In this document: positions 1-12,109 of the stretch, one piece after another | Numbering within the stretch: position 1 is the first letter of the stretch | How the letters are laid out: every line of letters starts with the position of its first letter | Assembly: GCF_003711515.1 (NCBI RefSeq) | Contig: NW_021167079.1 | Span: 299,471-363,470 of the forward strand | Length of the DNA stretch: 64,000 nucleotides | Direction: 5' to 3' | DNA from: Sodiomyces alkalinus F11 | Taxonomy: Eukaryota; Ascomycota; Sordariomycetes; Glomerellales; Plectosphaerellaceae | Notes under the pieces: generated by a model | Seen by the model: only the letters and a program-made list of their open reading frames with translations | The model's database searches: none | Told to the model about the DNA's origin: nothing | Translations under genes and position numbers: made by a program

Positions 1-129
1 CTTACTCTCGCCTCCGTAAGTTACTCGAAAGGAAAGGCTTCCCCCGGTAGCTTAGTACCCTAATTAGTAGTTTTCTTGAAAACTATATAGCCTAGCTATT
101 ACTTAATAGCGAAACGGCCTCCCCGTGGC

Positions 130-1500
130 ACCTCCGCGGGGGTATACTATAAGGCTCCCCGATCTCCCCTATCCTCTTTATCCTTTATATCTCTACCCTT
201 TATAAGGAACTAAAAAGGGTCCTTAAAACGATAATAGCAGGTTTTACTGATAACACGAATATTATCGCTTTTAGTAGAATAAAGGTATAAACGCGGTATC
301 GCCTTACCGCCGCGTAGCGGATATACCTAGACTAGGAGATAGCGAGCGGGCTATAATTCGAATTAGCTAAGTGTATCTATATCTCTTTTATAAAGTCATA
401 CTAACCCTTACCTACCCCGCTCCCCCTTAACGCTATTTTGGTACTAGTAGCGGAGGCTACAAGGCTCCTAGGCGTCTAGCTTAATAGGAAGCTTAACTTC
501 CGACGATATACTAAAAAGGTAAAGAGCCGTCTAGCTACCTAAATATACGCCCTCTTAAGGCTTAGCGTGGTAGCGTAGGGGTATAGCTTTATAAATATAA
601 GAAGACTATACCCTATAGTAATACGACTAGTAATCGCCTATTACGCCTTAACCATTTATAAGATAAGAACCGGCCTCCGGTATAGTCCTATAGCGGCACT
701 TATAACGGTATAGAACCGGTGCCTTCGATTAGTAGCCGGAGCCTATAAAGCCACGCCGGTTACGGTCCTCGAACAAGAGACCTTTATCCCCCCCCTTAAC
801 CTATACCTTTTAGGCCTAAGTGCCCGGAAAGTCTACCGGATATAAGAGGAGGGGACCGAAGATAAGTTATTAGCCGGAGCCTACGCCGTAGTAAGAGCCT
901 TAGCGGTACCGAATCGGTATTATAGGACTTACACGGTCCTCGCGTGGATAGCCTAAATAAACGCCCTAATAACCTAGACCGGAAACGCGGCCCCGAGGAA
1001 AGCCCTTATATGGGAATAACGCCGAACCTGGGTAGAGGCACGGAGGCCTTATACCTACGCTATAGCGGTACCGAGCCGCCCCCTAATATAATACGCCCTC
1101 CGGAAATATAAAGGACTTACCTAAATTAGATTAGAAAAGCTAGGCCTATAAGCCTTCCTGGCTAAAGTAAGGGTGCCGGGATTCCTAATAACGCGGTACT
1201 ACTATAGTAACAGGGGGGCAGAAATAGCGGAGCACGTAGTGCTCTAGTACTAGGATATAACCGAGGAAGAGCGTAGGGAGCTTTTCGGTGCCGTGGGGAG
1301 ACTACTCACGACGAAAGGGGATCTATACGATATACTAGACTATAATATAGAAGCCGGGGTAATAGCTAAGTGGTTCCTATAACGGAAAAGGCTTAAGGAC
1401 TTTCGCCTCGCCCTTAACGTTATAGAAGCCTATAAGAACGCGGCGGTACTGTAGCGGGGAAGAGGTAATATAACGGTTTAGTTAGTATTAAATAAGCCTT
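130..1500 (+). pseudogene. LINE ORF2 remnant: reverse transcriptase palm and RNase H
   Basis: The frame starting near 141 reads as the LINE RT block G-I-P-Q-G-S-P-I-S-P-I-L-F, with CCA mutated to CTA and CAA to TAA. It is followed by Y-I-S-T-L-Y-K-E and the catalytic box F-T-D-N at 243-254, where the second Asp (GAC) has become Asn (AAC). Downstream are the thumb and the RNase H-like region, aligning with 14100-15300 of the second LINE, including N-R-G-A-E-I-A-E-H near 1210-1245. The protein would have copied LINE RNA at the target site. Many in-frame TAG/TAA codons make it dead. The 5' part lies outside the window. Confidence 0.85.
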
Positions 1501-1504
1501 ATTA

Positions 1505-3172
1505 GCCGGGACCCCGGCGGTATTAAAGCGTTATCGGGCTAAAGCCCCCCCCCCCTTTTTTACTTCTTGTTAGTTTTATCCATACCCCTTTTAGAGGCGC
1601 TAATACTACTCTTAATATACTCGAGGTCCTAAAACCGGTTAGCTATACTATTACCGCGGGGGCGCTATAGCGAAACCGAAAAGGGACTGCGTATATAGTT
1701 ATCTATTAGGATACCTATTATACCCTTTATACGGCGAGTTTAGCAGAGGATATCGTATAGGAGCGCCTTCACCGATAAGGTACCGCTATGGCCGCGACTA
1801 GAAGGTAGCGCCCAGGAGACGGCCCGTCTAAAGGATAAAGCCGCGGTCTTTAGCCGCTCTTTAGCCTAATAGGTTATTAGTATAGTGCTACCGCGATATC
1901 GAAAAGAGGCTACTCACTATAATAATACTATCGCTACTAGTAGCCTTTACTGATAGATAAAGACTATAAGCGTCTATAAGATATTATTACTGCTTCTTTA
2001 TAGCGGGGGGGACTTATTAACTAATTAGATCACCTTAATACACCGGTAGCACCACTACGGTACAGGGATAGCTTATATCCTTATAGGGATATTAATTATT
2101 AGCGTACTAGAAGTACGCGGCGCTTATTCCGGTAGTATTAGTATAAGCGGAAACTTTATCGGGGTAGCTGCCTAAACGCTTACTATAACGGAGATAACTA
2201 CTATAGGTTAGCCGCTATAATACTATATCGGTATTACTAGGGTATATATACGATATAACTCGAATAGTACCTTACTTATAACGATTATTATTACTAGAAG
2301 GAGGTATTTACGGCTATTAGTATACTACTACTACGGCGCCGCTACGATATAGACATACTTATATCGTGACTTTTAGTTACGGTTAATATTATAATTATTA
2401 TTACTACTACTATTATACTACCTAGTTAACCCCACGCCACCGTAACGCTACCTATAAACTACTATATACTAGATTAGTCGGGAAATTATGAATTAAGAAT
2501 AGAAAAACTAGAGAATACTACTAGTTAGTATGATACCGTAATGGTAAGCCTTTAAGGCTATAAGCGGAAATATAATATGGGATACCTATAATATAATCTA
2601 TAGCGTTATAGAAAGAAAAAAAGAAAAAGGAAAAGGACCTTAATCTTTATTATCTATTTACTATTTTTTAGGTATAGGCGGAGCCTTACCCTTCCTACCT
2701 ACCGTCGGATATAGAACGTACCCCCCCCCCCTCCCCTTAAAGAGGCAGAAACGCCTACCTCGCCTTTTCTTTATTCATTAAATAGAAGGAATAATAGGCA
2801 TAGACCCCGGGGATATAAGGAGGCCGTAGTTAGTATACCGCGGCCGTTATATAGCGGAGACGCCGCGGTACCTTTTTAGCCCCCGCCCCCTTACTAATAA
2901 CCGGCCTAGACTAACCCGAACCATAGCCTACTACCCTTCCCGTTAGCTACTAGCCTAAAGGTGCGATCCAGATATATAGACGGGGCGAACCGGGGCTATA
3001 TCGGCCCCGTAACGGCATTACTCTAACTAAGGATAAGTATATAGGTTTTCCCCGGGACCCCGGGTTTTCCCCCCTATAGCCACTCGAGAAGGACCGTATA
3101 GTCTAAACTAGGCTCCTATAGATAGATTAGATAGAATAGCAGAGTAAGAATAATAATAATAATAATACAATG
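1505..3172 (+). other. LINE 3' UTR, no gene seen
   Basis: This stretch follows the RNase H end and contains C-runs (about 1545-1556 and 2720-2731) and GC-richer blocks. I see no recognisable protein. The terminal part matches the 3' UTR of the second LINE, and it ends in (TAA)n, as expected for a Tad1-type tail. Confidence 0.6.
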
Positions 3173-3177
3173 AAATC

Positions 3178-3213
3178 TACTAATTTCTAAAAGGCGAACG
3201 CCTTCTATTAGTA
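3178..3213. repeat. short imperfect hairpin at the LINE/gypsy junction
   Basis: Left arm TACTAAT...AAGGCG and right arm CGCCTT...ATTAGTA are separated by two bases; the left arm has four extra bases. It lies immediately after the LINE TAA tail, so it may mark the junction with the older element. It could also be chance in TA-rich DNA. Confidence 0.4.
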
Positions 3214-3229
3214 AAGTCGATATTCGGTT

Positions 3230-4600
3230 ATATCGGTTAACTCTAGTAGAGCCCCTAATTAATATAACCTGGTAGTACGCTGAGATAGCTAAGTCCCGTA
3301 GTTTCTCTTTAATATTCTGTATTTTCTTTAGCGTCTTTTTTTCCTTCTTTATCTTACACCTAACTATAAAACCGTTATTCGTCTTAATTAATAACGCTTT
3401 AAACCTTTTTTCATATATAGACCACGGATTTTCGCACTCTTACCGTCTTCGTACTTTTCGACTACTACTTACTACCCCTCCTTTTATTAATATTATTAAC
3501 TTAACTTATACCTTCCTCGCTAGTAGTTTCCTACTAGTAAACGCCACTTCTATTAGTTTTGAAATTTTATTCTACTAAATATAACTACTATAGTTTTATA
3601 GTTTTACTAGACTATTTTCTTTATATATTATTATACTTCCCCTCCCTAGATAGAACCGTTATCTATAGCAGAAAAGGAGATTTTTTAAGTCTATAATTTT
3701 ATTAAGGCTAATATACTCTAGACTTAAGTATAGTATTTACTACTAGGAGCTATCGCTATTATCGAATAGGAAGCTTTACTCCTATAGGAACACGTACTCG
3801 TAGATTAGTAATAATAGATATTATAACCTATAAGGGCTAATAGGAGGAATCGGAACTCCACGGATCCTAACCTATCCTTTCCTCCTACTTAGGTAACCCA
3901 TAACTAAGTAGCTAAGGTAACGCTTTATATAGTGTTCCGTAGACTTAATATCTATTATAGCTAGCTAGTAAGCTATACTTACTCTTACTAGAATAGTCTT
4001 AACCCTTAGCTAGATTAACCTATTAACCCGTGAGGCGTTTAGAAATACAGGTATTAGATATTAGCCGGTCAGATAGTCCTTATTGTAAACCTAACTAATT
4101 AAAGGCTACTATTTAGTCGATAAACTATACCTTAAGTAGTTATACTTTCTTAGTTTATCTAGCCCGCCCCTATACTACCCCTATGAGAATTATATATGCT
4201 AATATCGATAACTTTATGTTACCGATTTTTTTTAACCCTTATTTACTAGGATCTTTTCCGTTAAGTATTATTATAACTATCTAATAATCCTTATAGAATA
4301 CATCGCTCGGCCTATAACTATAACCAGATAGGAGACTACTCGCCCCAGAACTAACTAGGATAAACACTGATATAGCTAATACTGGTTAGAATAGATAATA
4401 GGCTCCCGCTTTATAAAGACCTATACTATCTCCGTAGGGCTAAGTACTAAGACCGGTCCCTCCCTATACTACTTCTCTCTCTTTACCAATTATACTATCC
4501 TCTAATTAGTTTAATAATATAATATCCTTCCTTACGAAGTAATAGCTTACCGGGAGTTCTACTAGTAATAACTATTATAGTTTTCGTAAAAAGCTTATAT
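3230..4600. other. degraded sequence, probably gypsy LTR/leader and gag start
   Basis: This is AT-rich, RIP-mutated DNA with pyrimidine runs near 3300-3360 and 3430-3490. Short stretches can be read as protein on the plus strand once TAG/TAA are treated as Gln/Trp, but I recognise no domain. It is assigned to the gypsy element only because of its position. Confidence 0.35.
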
Positions 4601-6060
4601 CTATTAGGTTTTTTAATCCCTTTACGGATAATAATAGTAATCCTTATAATATATAGTTATATATCGGCGATACTATATACTAGCACGATATTAGGTTATT
4701 TATCAAAAGCGCTAAAGACTAGGCTAATACTCCTAAACTAAGTAAGAAAGTCCGGCTTAATCTCTACTCTTTAATTAAGGGCGTAGCCGGTAGCTAATAG
4801 CGTATAAGCCTTAACGCTATTTATCGGGCAGAGGCTTAGCGTAATCTCGGTACCCTATTTACTACTCTTTCTTAGCACTAGCAGGTTAATCCCGAAACCT
4901 TAGCGACTAAGATAGTAAACCTTGAATTCACTGCCCGGGATATTCTAGATACCCACTCCTTATAGAATAAGTAAGCTAACTTATTAGGCTCTACTAAGCT
5001 TTAGGAGCTATTACTCGCACGAATCTTAATATTTAATAGGAGATTTAGAACCGGATCGACCCTACCCTAAGAGAAATCTACTACCGCCCTAATAGTCTCT
5101 TATATCTAGACGAATTTATACATAATATTAAGGCCTAAATTAAGAACTATTAACTATCACTATAGTATTAGGTCTAATAGAGAATAGTCCGCCCGGAGTA
5201 ACTTAGCAAGATATTCGTTATTAATACCGGATAGAATACTAATTAACCTATATATTTTATCCCTAATAATAGATTTTTAACCTACTACGCTAATACGCCT
5301 ATTATAAAGGGTATAGTTAATTAGGGTTAGATAGGCTAGCGTATAGGCGGTCTTTTAGACTATAATAGTGGCTATAGTTATACGAGAGGCTATGATCGCG
5401 GCGGAGGCTACGGAGATAATTAAGGCTATAAATACGGTTAGAACTACGGATATAGTTAAGGATACGATCGCGGGTCTAGGAATAGTCGCGGTTTTCCCGG
5501 ATATGGGCTTATAGACTAGCGCGGAGGATAATCCCGATATGGTAGATAGTTTAAATAGAATAGTAGATAGCATAGGGAGGAATAACGTCCTTGTTAACGT
5601 TAGGTACGTAAAGAGGTTAGAAATAACACGAATAATAGGGATAGATAGATAGTTTATATAGCTATAGACGATTCTTATAAGGATTAGGATAAGCACGACT
5701 TACGCGATAAGGGTTTTATATTTCTTCAGGACGTTCTTAGTAAAGGAGAGAAAATATACACTTATAAGATTAAAGAGGGAGATATTAATACGGAGGAAAT
5801 TAATATAAATTATTCTTATTTTACTAGCTATATTGGTTATCTACCCGTATATAGACGCCCTACTACGCAGATACACCGTAATTAAACTAATATTTTAAAT
5901 AGTTAGAAACCGGGTGTACCCTACTACTATGCCGTAAAGCCTACTATACCACTCACGAGTATAAAGCGAGCTATATATAAATACAGCAAGTATAACACTA
6001 ATTTCTATAGTAGAATATAATTTTTCCGGCACGTTTTTAGGAATATATATATAGAATCGA
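4600..6060 (+). pseudogene. gypsy gag remnant with RGG/YG-rich tail and C2H2 finger
   Basis: The plus-strand frame around 4620-5340 reads as a helical gag-like protein. At 5360-5540 it becomes a low-complexity tail rich in Gly, Tyr, Arg and Asp (repeats such as R-G-Y-D-R-G-G-G-Y), typical of RNA-binding gag tails. Near 5960-6040 comes a stretch reading K-C-S-K-C-N-T-N-F-Y-S-R-I with a following R-H, once TAC/TAT are taken as mutated Cys codons. It resembles the C2H2 finger found just upstream of the protease in fungal gypsy elements. No intact frame remains. Confidence 0.5.
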
Positions 6061-6439
6061 ATCCTAAGAGTTAAGGACTACACGGAATATAACGGGAATA
6101 GTAATAACCGTAGAAAACTCCTTAACCCCTTTATAGGCTATAGCCTAATAAGACGCCGCTCTCCGATAATATTAAGGCACTATATAACGATACGCCGGCG
6201 CTAGATAATATCGAGGCCTATCCTGATAACTTATATCTAGCGTATAAGCTACTAATAGGACTTAAGCGTCCCGAATCGGTATATATCGGCTTTAAGGCGT
6301 TACTAATAGGAACTACCTAATCACCTAGACTACTAAGACTACCTAAGCCTGATACACTTAACGGACGATACTCCTTTAGGCGTAACGATATTATAGATAT
6401 ACAAGCCTTTATAGCCCGAAATTTAGAACGGTATACTTA

Positions 6440-6940
6440 TTACTGTATTCCTATTAAGTTTATGCCTAACGGACTACTTTCGGATATCTACGTGGATTCC
6501 GGATATACTATACTACTCGTGGATTAGAAATAGCTAATAGATAATACTTATAATATTCGTTTCGCGATTATAGCTAACCCTAAGCCTATACACGGCGTTA
6601 TAGGATAAATAACCGTTAAAGAGATTACCACTTTTGATTTCTATATCGACGGATATATCTAATATACCCCTATTACCGGTTATCTTATAGTAATAGCCTA
6701 GGTAATAGACGGTCTCGAAGCTAATATACTTCTTAGTTCTAAGTTCCTGAAGATATATAGCGTTAATATACTCTACTCGGTCGGATAACTTCGTATCGCC
6801 GGCTACTATAATATAACTATACTTATTATCGGACCCTATAAACCCCTTACTAAATACCGCCGTAGAGTAATAATAGCTTAAACTATAAGGATTCCGCCTT
6901 TATCCGCCACGCTTATTCTAGTCCGGAGCTTATAGTATTA
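6440..6940 (+). pseudogene. gypsy aspartic protease domain
   Basis: The catalytic triad D-S-G is intact, with the Asp codon at 6495-6497. It is followed by the family pattern T-I-L-L-V-D, then I-A-N-P-K-P-I-H-G-V-I-G, an I-D-G-L-E-A-N-I-L-L segment and the I-R-I-P-P block that normally leads into RT. The enzyme would cleave the gag-pol polyprotein. Stops at Gln and Trp positions inactivate it. The reading passes into integrase C-terminal sequence near 6945 without any RT. Confidence 0.75.
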
Positions 6941-6944
6941 GGAG

Positions 6945-7490
6945 GCCGAGCACTTAGTAGTTATCGCGATAGCCATAATAAAATAACGATACGATACTAT
7001 AAGATAAACTTATACTTTCTAAAAAGACAAAATAGTGTATCTCTGTCTATATAAAGGATAACCTACTAGGATAAGCGAAGAAAGCTAGAAACTAATTATA
7101 ATAGCGAGTCGGACCTTTTAGTATCGTTAAGGTTATTAATCCCCTCGTATATAAGCTAGACTTTCCTAGGTCCTAGAAGGTTTATAGGGTTATATCTGTT
7201 ACTTGTTTAGTTCTAGCGCTAACGGATAACTCTTCTAGCAGGGAAAAGATATAACTAGGCCCTATTACCATGGACGGTAACGATAGAGAATAGTAGTCTT
7301 TTAAGATCGAAAAACTATACTATAGATATGTAGTTAGGTTGGGCGGTAGACTAATAGTCGAATACCTAGTTAAATAGAAGGGCTAGCTAACCTAGTACAA
7401 TAAATAGTACCTATAATATTTACTAATAGATAATGTAAGCGATATAGTATATAAATTCAAACGCTGATATTCTGTTATAATAGCTAAACT
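6945..7490 (+). pseudogene. gypsy integrase C-terminal region plus chromodomain
   Basis: From about 6970 the plus frame reads K-Q-R-Y-D-T, then V-Y-L-R-L-Y-K-G-Y, Q-R-V-G-P-F-S-I-V-K and V-Y-K-L-D-F-P. This is the SH3-like C-terminal region of gypsy integrases. At 7359-7386 comes E-Y-L-V-K-(W)-K-G-(W), with both Trp codons mutated to TAG, followed by Y-N-K-(W)-Y, the core of a chromodomain. In chromoviruses this domain steers integration to methyl-H3K9 heterochromatin. The integrase catalytic core is missing. Confidence 0.7.
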
Positions 7491-7559
7491 ATTTCCTAAA
7501 ATAATAGACACCGATACCATAGAAGATAAAATCGCGTAGATAGCGAAGCAGAAGTTTTA

Positions 7560-8030
7560 GAGTCTAGGTAAGGTTAGGTTACTATATAAACGATAAACGG
7601 ATAATAGCGAATATACTAAAGTCGATACTACTAAACACACCTATAACTAAATAATAAAAGGTAAAGAGGTATAGCCGTTTTTAGCTAATATTCGGAAAAC
7701 CGGAAAGAGCTAGTTTATACTACTACTGTTTCCGAAATAAAAGCCCTCGCTACTACTAGCGTATACTCTTATGTCTCTTAGAATAACCTTACCTTTTATC
7801 AGAACTATATAACACTAAACGATTAACCGCCTATACTTTTATATTCTTTCTATTATAGGCTTTTGACTTTTCTTTTATAAAACGATTTTTTAACTATATA
7901 CAATTTCTCTTTCACGATTAATATAACTCTCCTTTTGGTAACGCCGAAAGCATTATTCTTAGTTTTTCTTTTTTTTCTTTTTACCCTTATAAGCGCTAAT
8001 CACTATATCTATACTTCCCCCGACTAGTAA
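7560..8030. other. non-coding spacer, CT-rich
   Basis: AT-rich sequence with pyrimidine runs near 7860-7980. It could contain the gypsy 3' LTR, but no matching copy was found upstream, so no LTR is called. I see no gene. Confidence 0.4.
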
Positions 8031-10030
8031 GATCCGATATAAAATATAGATAGATAATAAGCACGAATATAGGTAGTAGAGCTTGGTATATATTTAAAGG
8101 CTATATAAATAACTAGACGTAATATAAGTAATATAAGATAATATAAAATCCCTAGACCTATCCGCCCGTATTTTTATCTACTCGAGAGGATAATAGTATA
8201 TTAAGACGTATCACGACGTTACTAGATATTTACCTAAGACTTTCCGAACTTATAAGTAGTATCACGATTTATCGCTATTCCTATTAGCAGAATAGCATAG
8301 TTTAGTATAGAAACGGAAGGCTATAGCTATATACTACCTAGCTTAGATAGTAATTAAGGGCGAGAACCTAGTAAAATTAGGAAATTTAGACCGAGATATT
8401 AAAAAGGTATAGGCTAATACTTAGGTACGGGAGGTATAAGTAATAGTATATTATATATAGATAGAGGGGACGGCTCGGAAGACGAAAGAGTAGGATAAGA
8501 AATAAATAGCGAGTATTACGCGTATAAAGAATAATAACTTCTTACTAGAGGAGGAGAATAGTTTAGATATATATAATAGGGCACTGGCGGAAACTAAGAA
8601 GTTTAGATACTAGGAGGATCCCTTATATTATACGTTAGACTAGAAGGAGAAGGAGTTAGACCTAAATAGGAAGTGGAGGATAGATATAGAAGGCCATACT
8701 ATAAACGATCCCGCTAGACTAATATACGGAGATAACGATTTCGCACCGTCTAGGGGGACTATAACAGTAAATATACCCTAGCCATAAGCTACGATACAGA
8801 TTAATCTAACCACTATTATAGGTATAGGAATAACGGTAATCACCTAATAGGAACCGTAGTAAATATAACTATAGCTATAGGTAACCACCGTAGAGGGTAA
8901 ATAAGTATAGTATCCGCCCCCTAAGGTCCTAAAAACTACGGCGATCCTATAATTACCTTTATTTCCGATATTAACAGGAAAAGCCCTACCAGGAACTAAA
9001 TACTTTAACCTTCCCGGGGTTACCGGACTATCCGATATATAGGGTATAACGGTCCTAGCTAACGCTAACTATTAAGATAAAGCTACTACCCGATAAATAT
9101 TTATAGATTAGTTATATACGGTTACCGGATCCACCAGAACAGTGGATTAGTATTTAAAGACTAAAGTCGATAACCTCTTCTTCTCTATGATTTTTAACTA
9201 TATAGATTTAATAAATAGACTAAGAGTAAAACTAGCGGTAAAGGATAAGTATATTAAATACTACATTATTACCTTACCCTAAGAGAGAACGGCGTTATCG
9301 GACTATATTAGCTAGAGGCTCTGAATAGGGATAGTATTATCCGGGATATTATAAGCTATAAATAGGAGGGAATTATTAATATGCACCGTAAATAACTCGC
9401 GTCCCTGAGCGATATTACCGAGTTTATAGATATAAAGCCTAGTAAGAAACAGAAAATAGCCTAAACTACCCCTATTATATAACTATAGGTATTAACGGTA
9501 AGTCTATAAATACTTAAGTATAAGATCGATAAGAAAATTAAATAACTGGATAAGAGGCTTTATAACTAGGAACTTATAACGGTAAATAATTTTGACAGAT
9601 TCGGTAAAGATATTATAGACACGCTAAAGACGCTAGGCGAGAATATATAAATAATAATAGGCAGATTCTACGTTACCGAGAAAGACTTATAGGTAGTAAT
9701 TAACGATATTAAGACCCTGGTATATAATGAGGCAATCACGGTTCGCTAGATTATAGCGACTAGATAGAATACTAATGAGATCCTATAGCACCTTAAGCTA
9801 TAGTTAACTACTACCTTATCTACCGTATAGATACTATAGTAGCCCTAGATATCGATAACGTTATAGAATACTAGTATTACTTAATATCAGCATACGACTA
9901 ATACTACGTAGTAATAACCCTAGGTAGATATACCTAATTAGCCGATTATAATATAGACTACGCTAGACTAGATTGAACGATTCTAACTAAGGAGGCTATA
10001 CCGCGAACTATTAGTTTATTTAGACTAAGC
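8030..10030 (+). pseudogene. long degraded gag-like frame, family not recognised
   Basis: About 2 kb on the plus strand stays in one reading direction if TAG/TAA are taken as Gln/Trp. Readable stretches are hydrophilic, with a charged helical first half (about 8040-8700, for example K-T-Y-H-D-V-T-R-Y near 8195), a Gln/Pro/Thr-rich middle (about 8760-8940), a second helical half (about 9060-9740) and a Gln/Thr-rich end (about 9800-9960). I see no zinc knuckle, protease, RT or integrase motif. Size and composition resemble a retrotransposon gag, but it could also be a duplicated host gene killed by RIP. No function is assigned. Confidence 0.4.
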
Positions 10031-10429
10031 TAATACGCTTATCTTATTTTCGACCCTATTACCCTTATTATCTTTCCTTTTATACCACTTTAGCTTTTAC
10101 TTATCGTAAATCTTTCTAACGGATATTCGGGAGATATAGAATCGGGATATGTACTTTTACGGAGGGGGGTATATACTACGCTATATATACTAGCCTACTA
10201 GTACGTAGAGACGGCGTAGAGTGCCGTAGTTTATCCTAGCTTAGTTAGATAGATAGCTTAGTTAGGAGACTGCTAAGGTATATCTATTATACCTCTAAAG
10301 ATAAGCTCGTAGAGCTTATAACCTCTCTTTAAATCTATCTTCAGTTTTCATATCTTCTTAATACGCTTCGCGCTATAGCTATATTCACGGCCTAATAAAA
10401 GTTAAGAAAAGGAGTATCGTCAAGCCGAA

Positions 10430-11850
10430 AGTGACCCTAAGGTGCCGCATTATCGATAAAATCAATTCTGATATCGGATTTCGACTCTACGCCCTTAAAA
10501 GCACCGGAGACCGATATCGTAGTGAGGCCGTAGAGGGCGCGGTGAGTTATATACTATAGGGCGGCCTATAGGGCGGCCCGTAGGGCTAACCGAACGCGAT
10601 GCTAGTATACTACTATAGAGCGCCTAGAATACGACGACTAGAATTAACCCGGGGCGTGTAGTCCCGGGAGAGCCCTAAAAATCCTAGGCACCGAGCGGGC
10701 GTATCGAAGGCGTACTATATAAACTACGAACCTAATTATCCGGACTACTAGCTAACGGGGTAAGCGCCGATAAGGCGCTAAAGCTAGTATAGAAACTCCT
10801 TTAAATATAATACTATAAGACTATTATAGGGAAGCCGCTACGCTAATAACCCGGTAGCGATATACCCCCCCTTACGATTAAAGGGCTTACCGATATAACT
10901 TAATAAGCGATTAAGGGTATATTAACGGAATTACTCGGGGTAGTAAGATTTAAGACCTACGCTTAGGTAGTAAGGAGTATACCCGCGTAGCGTTAACGTA
11001 TTAAGATAGCACCGGCGAAGGTTATACCTACCCGATACGCCTAAGAATTAACGGTCCGATACGGAGACGCCGAGACCGACCTTAAAAGCCGAACCCTATA
11101 AGAGATTATTAAGGCGGTTAATTAAGCCGCCCGCCGCGTAGATATAATAGCCGCGTGATAATTATCAAGCGGTGATATAATTATTATGTTTAAGTATAGA
11201 AATAAGTAGTAGATAGCGAACGCGAATAACTAGGTTAAAGGCGTATTTAGTATAGGAGCCACGATATAAGAGAAAATATACTAAGTTATAGTAAAAGGAA
11301 TACCGATAGCGTAACTATTAGCTAACGACCCCGATACGGCGCTATAAGAACTCCGACTATAGAATAACGTAACGATTACCCGGATTAAAGCTAGAAAACC
11401 TAGGAATAATATAGCGCGGATAGGGCTATTAATTATTAAGGTCGCCCGCCCTAAAGATATAGAGCGACTAATAAAGGAGGGAGTCTTCTTTAATTACGGA
11501 TACTATAATAATAAACCCTATAACCCCGAGATCTCCTTATAATAGTACTTTAAATACCTTAACTTCGGATATAAAGCAGGCTAATACTAGGCGATAAAAG
11601 CATTATACGGGTATTACGGCGGTATAGAGTTAGCGTACTAAGGGGGCTTCGCGGCGTGCGAAGCTAAGACGGACCCAAAAAAGCGGCGCTACGCCGCCTA
11701 TAAGGGGCCGCACGCAGGGTTTAACGATAAGTGCCCGAATAAAGTAAAGGAGAGGGCGTGGACTAAGGAGGTATATATTAATAGGGTGAAGGGATTTAAC
11801 TTTAGCTAACTAGAGAAATATAGGGCGGAGAGGGAGCGTAGCGTTTTCGC
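10430..11850 (+). pseudogene. LINE ORF1 (gag-like) remnant with zinc knuckles
   Basis: This is the RNA-binding ORF1 protein of the LINE. At 11546-11587 the frame gives a C-x2-C-x4-H-x4-C knuckle (spacer residues L-N-F-G and K-A-G-Q), with Cys and His codons mutated to TAC/TAT. A second C-x2-C follows at about 11610-11640. The third, near 11690-11735, has the LINE pattern C-x2-C-x3-H-x6-C, containing K-G-P-H and a preserved terminal Cys codon. A basic K-K-R-R run precedes the third knuckle. TAG/TAA stops are scattered through the frame. Confidence 0.75.
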
Positions 11851-12109
11851 GGTATTATAAGAAATAATAGTAGTCTTTAAACCGCCCGAGAAAAGAAGAA
11901 AATAGAAAGGACCCCTTTTAGGGTCGCGGAATATCCTCCTTAGATCGCGTACCGCCTTCTCCGCGCTTACTTAGGAAAATAACCCGATTACGAGATTCCT
12001 TGCCTTTAATATTAGCTTTTAGCCCTTACTAAGCCTTACTCCTTACCCTAAGGCTATACTTAAGGCGTAACTATAAAGCGAAGCGAGCGCGGCGTAACCG
12101 CCTAAGATA

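Larger units (their letters stand above)
1..3172 (+). mobile_element. Tad1-like LINE, copy 1 (3' portion, RIP-degraded)
   Basis: Non-LTR retrotransposon entering from the left edge of the window. It holds the C-terminal half of reverse transcriptase, an RNase H region and a 3' UTR of about 1.6 kb ending in a TAA-rich simple repeat at 3148-3168. The last few hundred bases resemble the 3' end of the second LINE at 17050-17305 (shared GTTAGCTA-TTAGCC block, GATCC block, CTCGAGAA block and AGCAGAGTAA before the tail), so the two are one family. There is no LTR. Stops are almost all TAG/TAA in Gln or Trp positions. Confidence 0.85.
3230..7560 (+). mobile_element. Ty3/gypsy chromovirus, internally deleted and RIP-degraded
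   Basis: In plus orientation the region gives a gag-like frame (about 4600-5950), a C2H2-type finger, an aspartic protease (about 6460-6930), then directly the integrase C-terminal region (about 6990-7230) and a chromodomain (about 7290-7480). The order fits a chromodomain gypsy element. RT, RNase H and the integrase catalytic core, normally about 2.5 kb between protease and integrase C-terminus, are absent. I could not define LTRs; 3230-3900 and 7560-8030 are pyrimidine-rich and could hide them. Confidence 0.7.

Noticed and set aside
5355..5696. Minus-strand open frame of 113 codons, hydrophobic
   Set aside because: It is antisense to the Gly/Tyr/Arg-rich gag tail of the gypsy element. Its Ile/Ser/Thr composition is what the reverse complement of TA-rich RIPed DNA gives.
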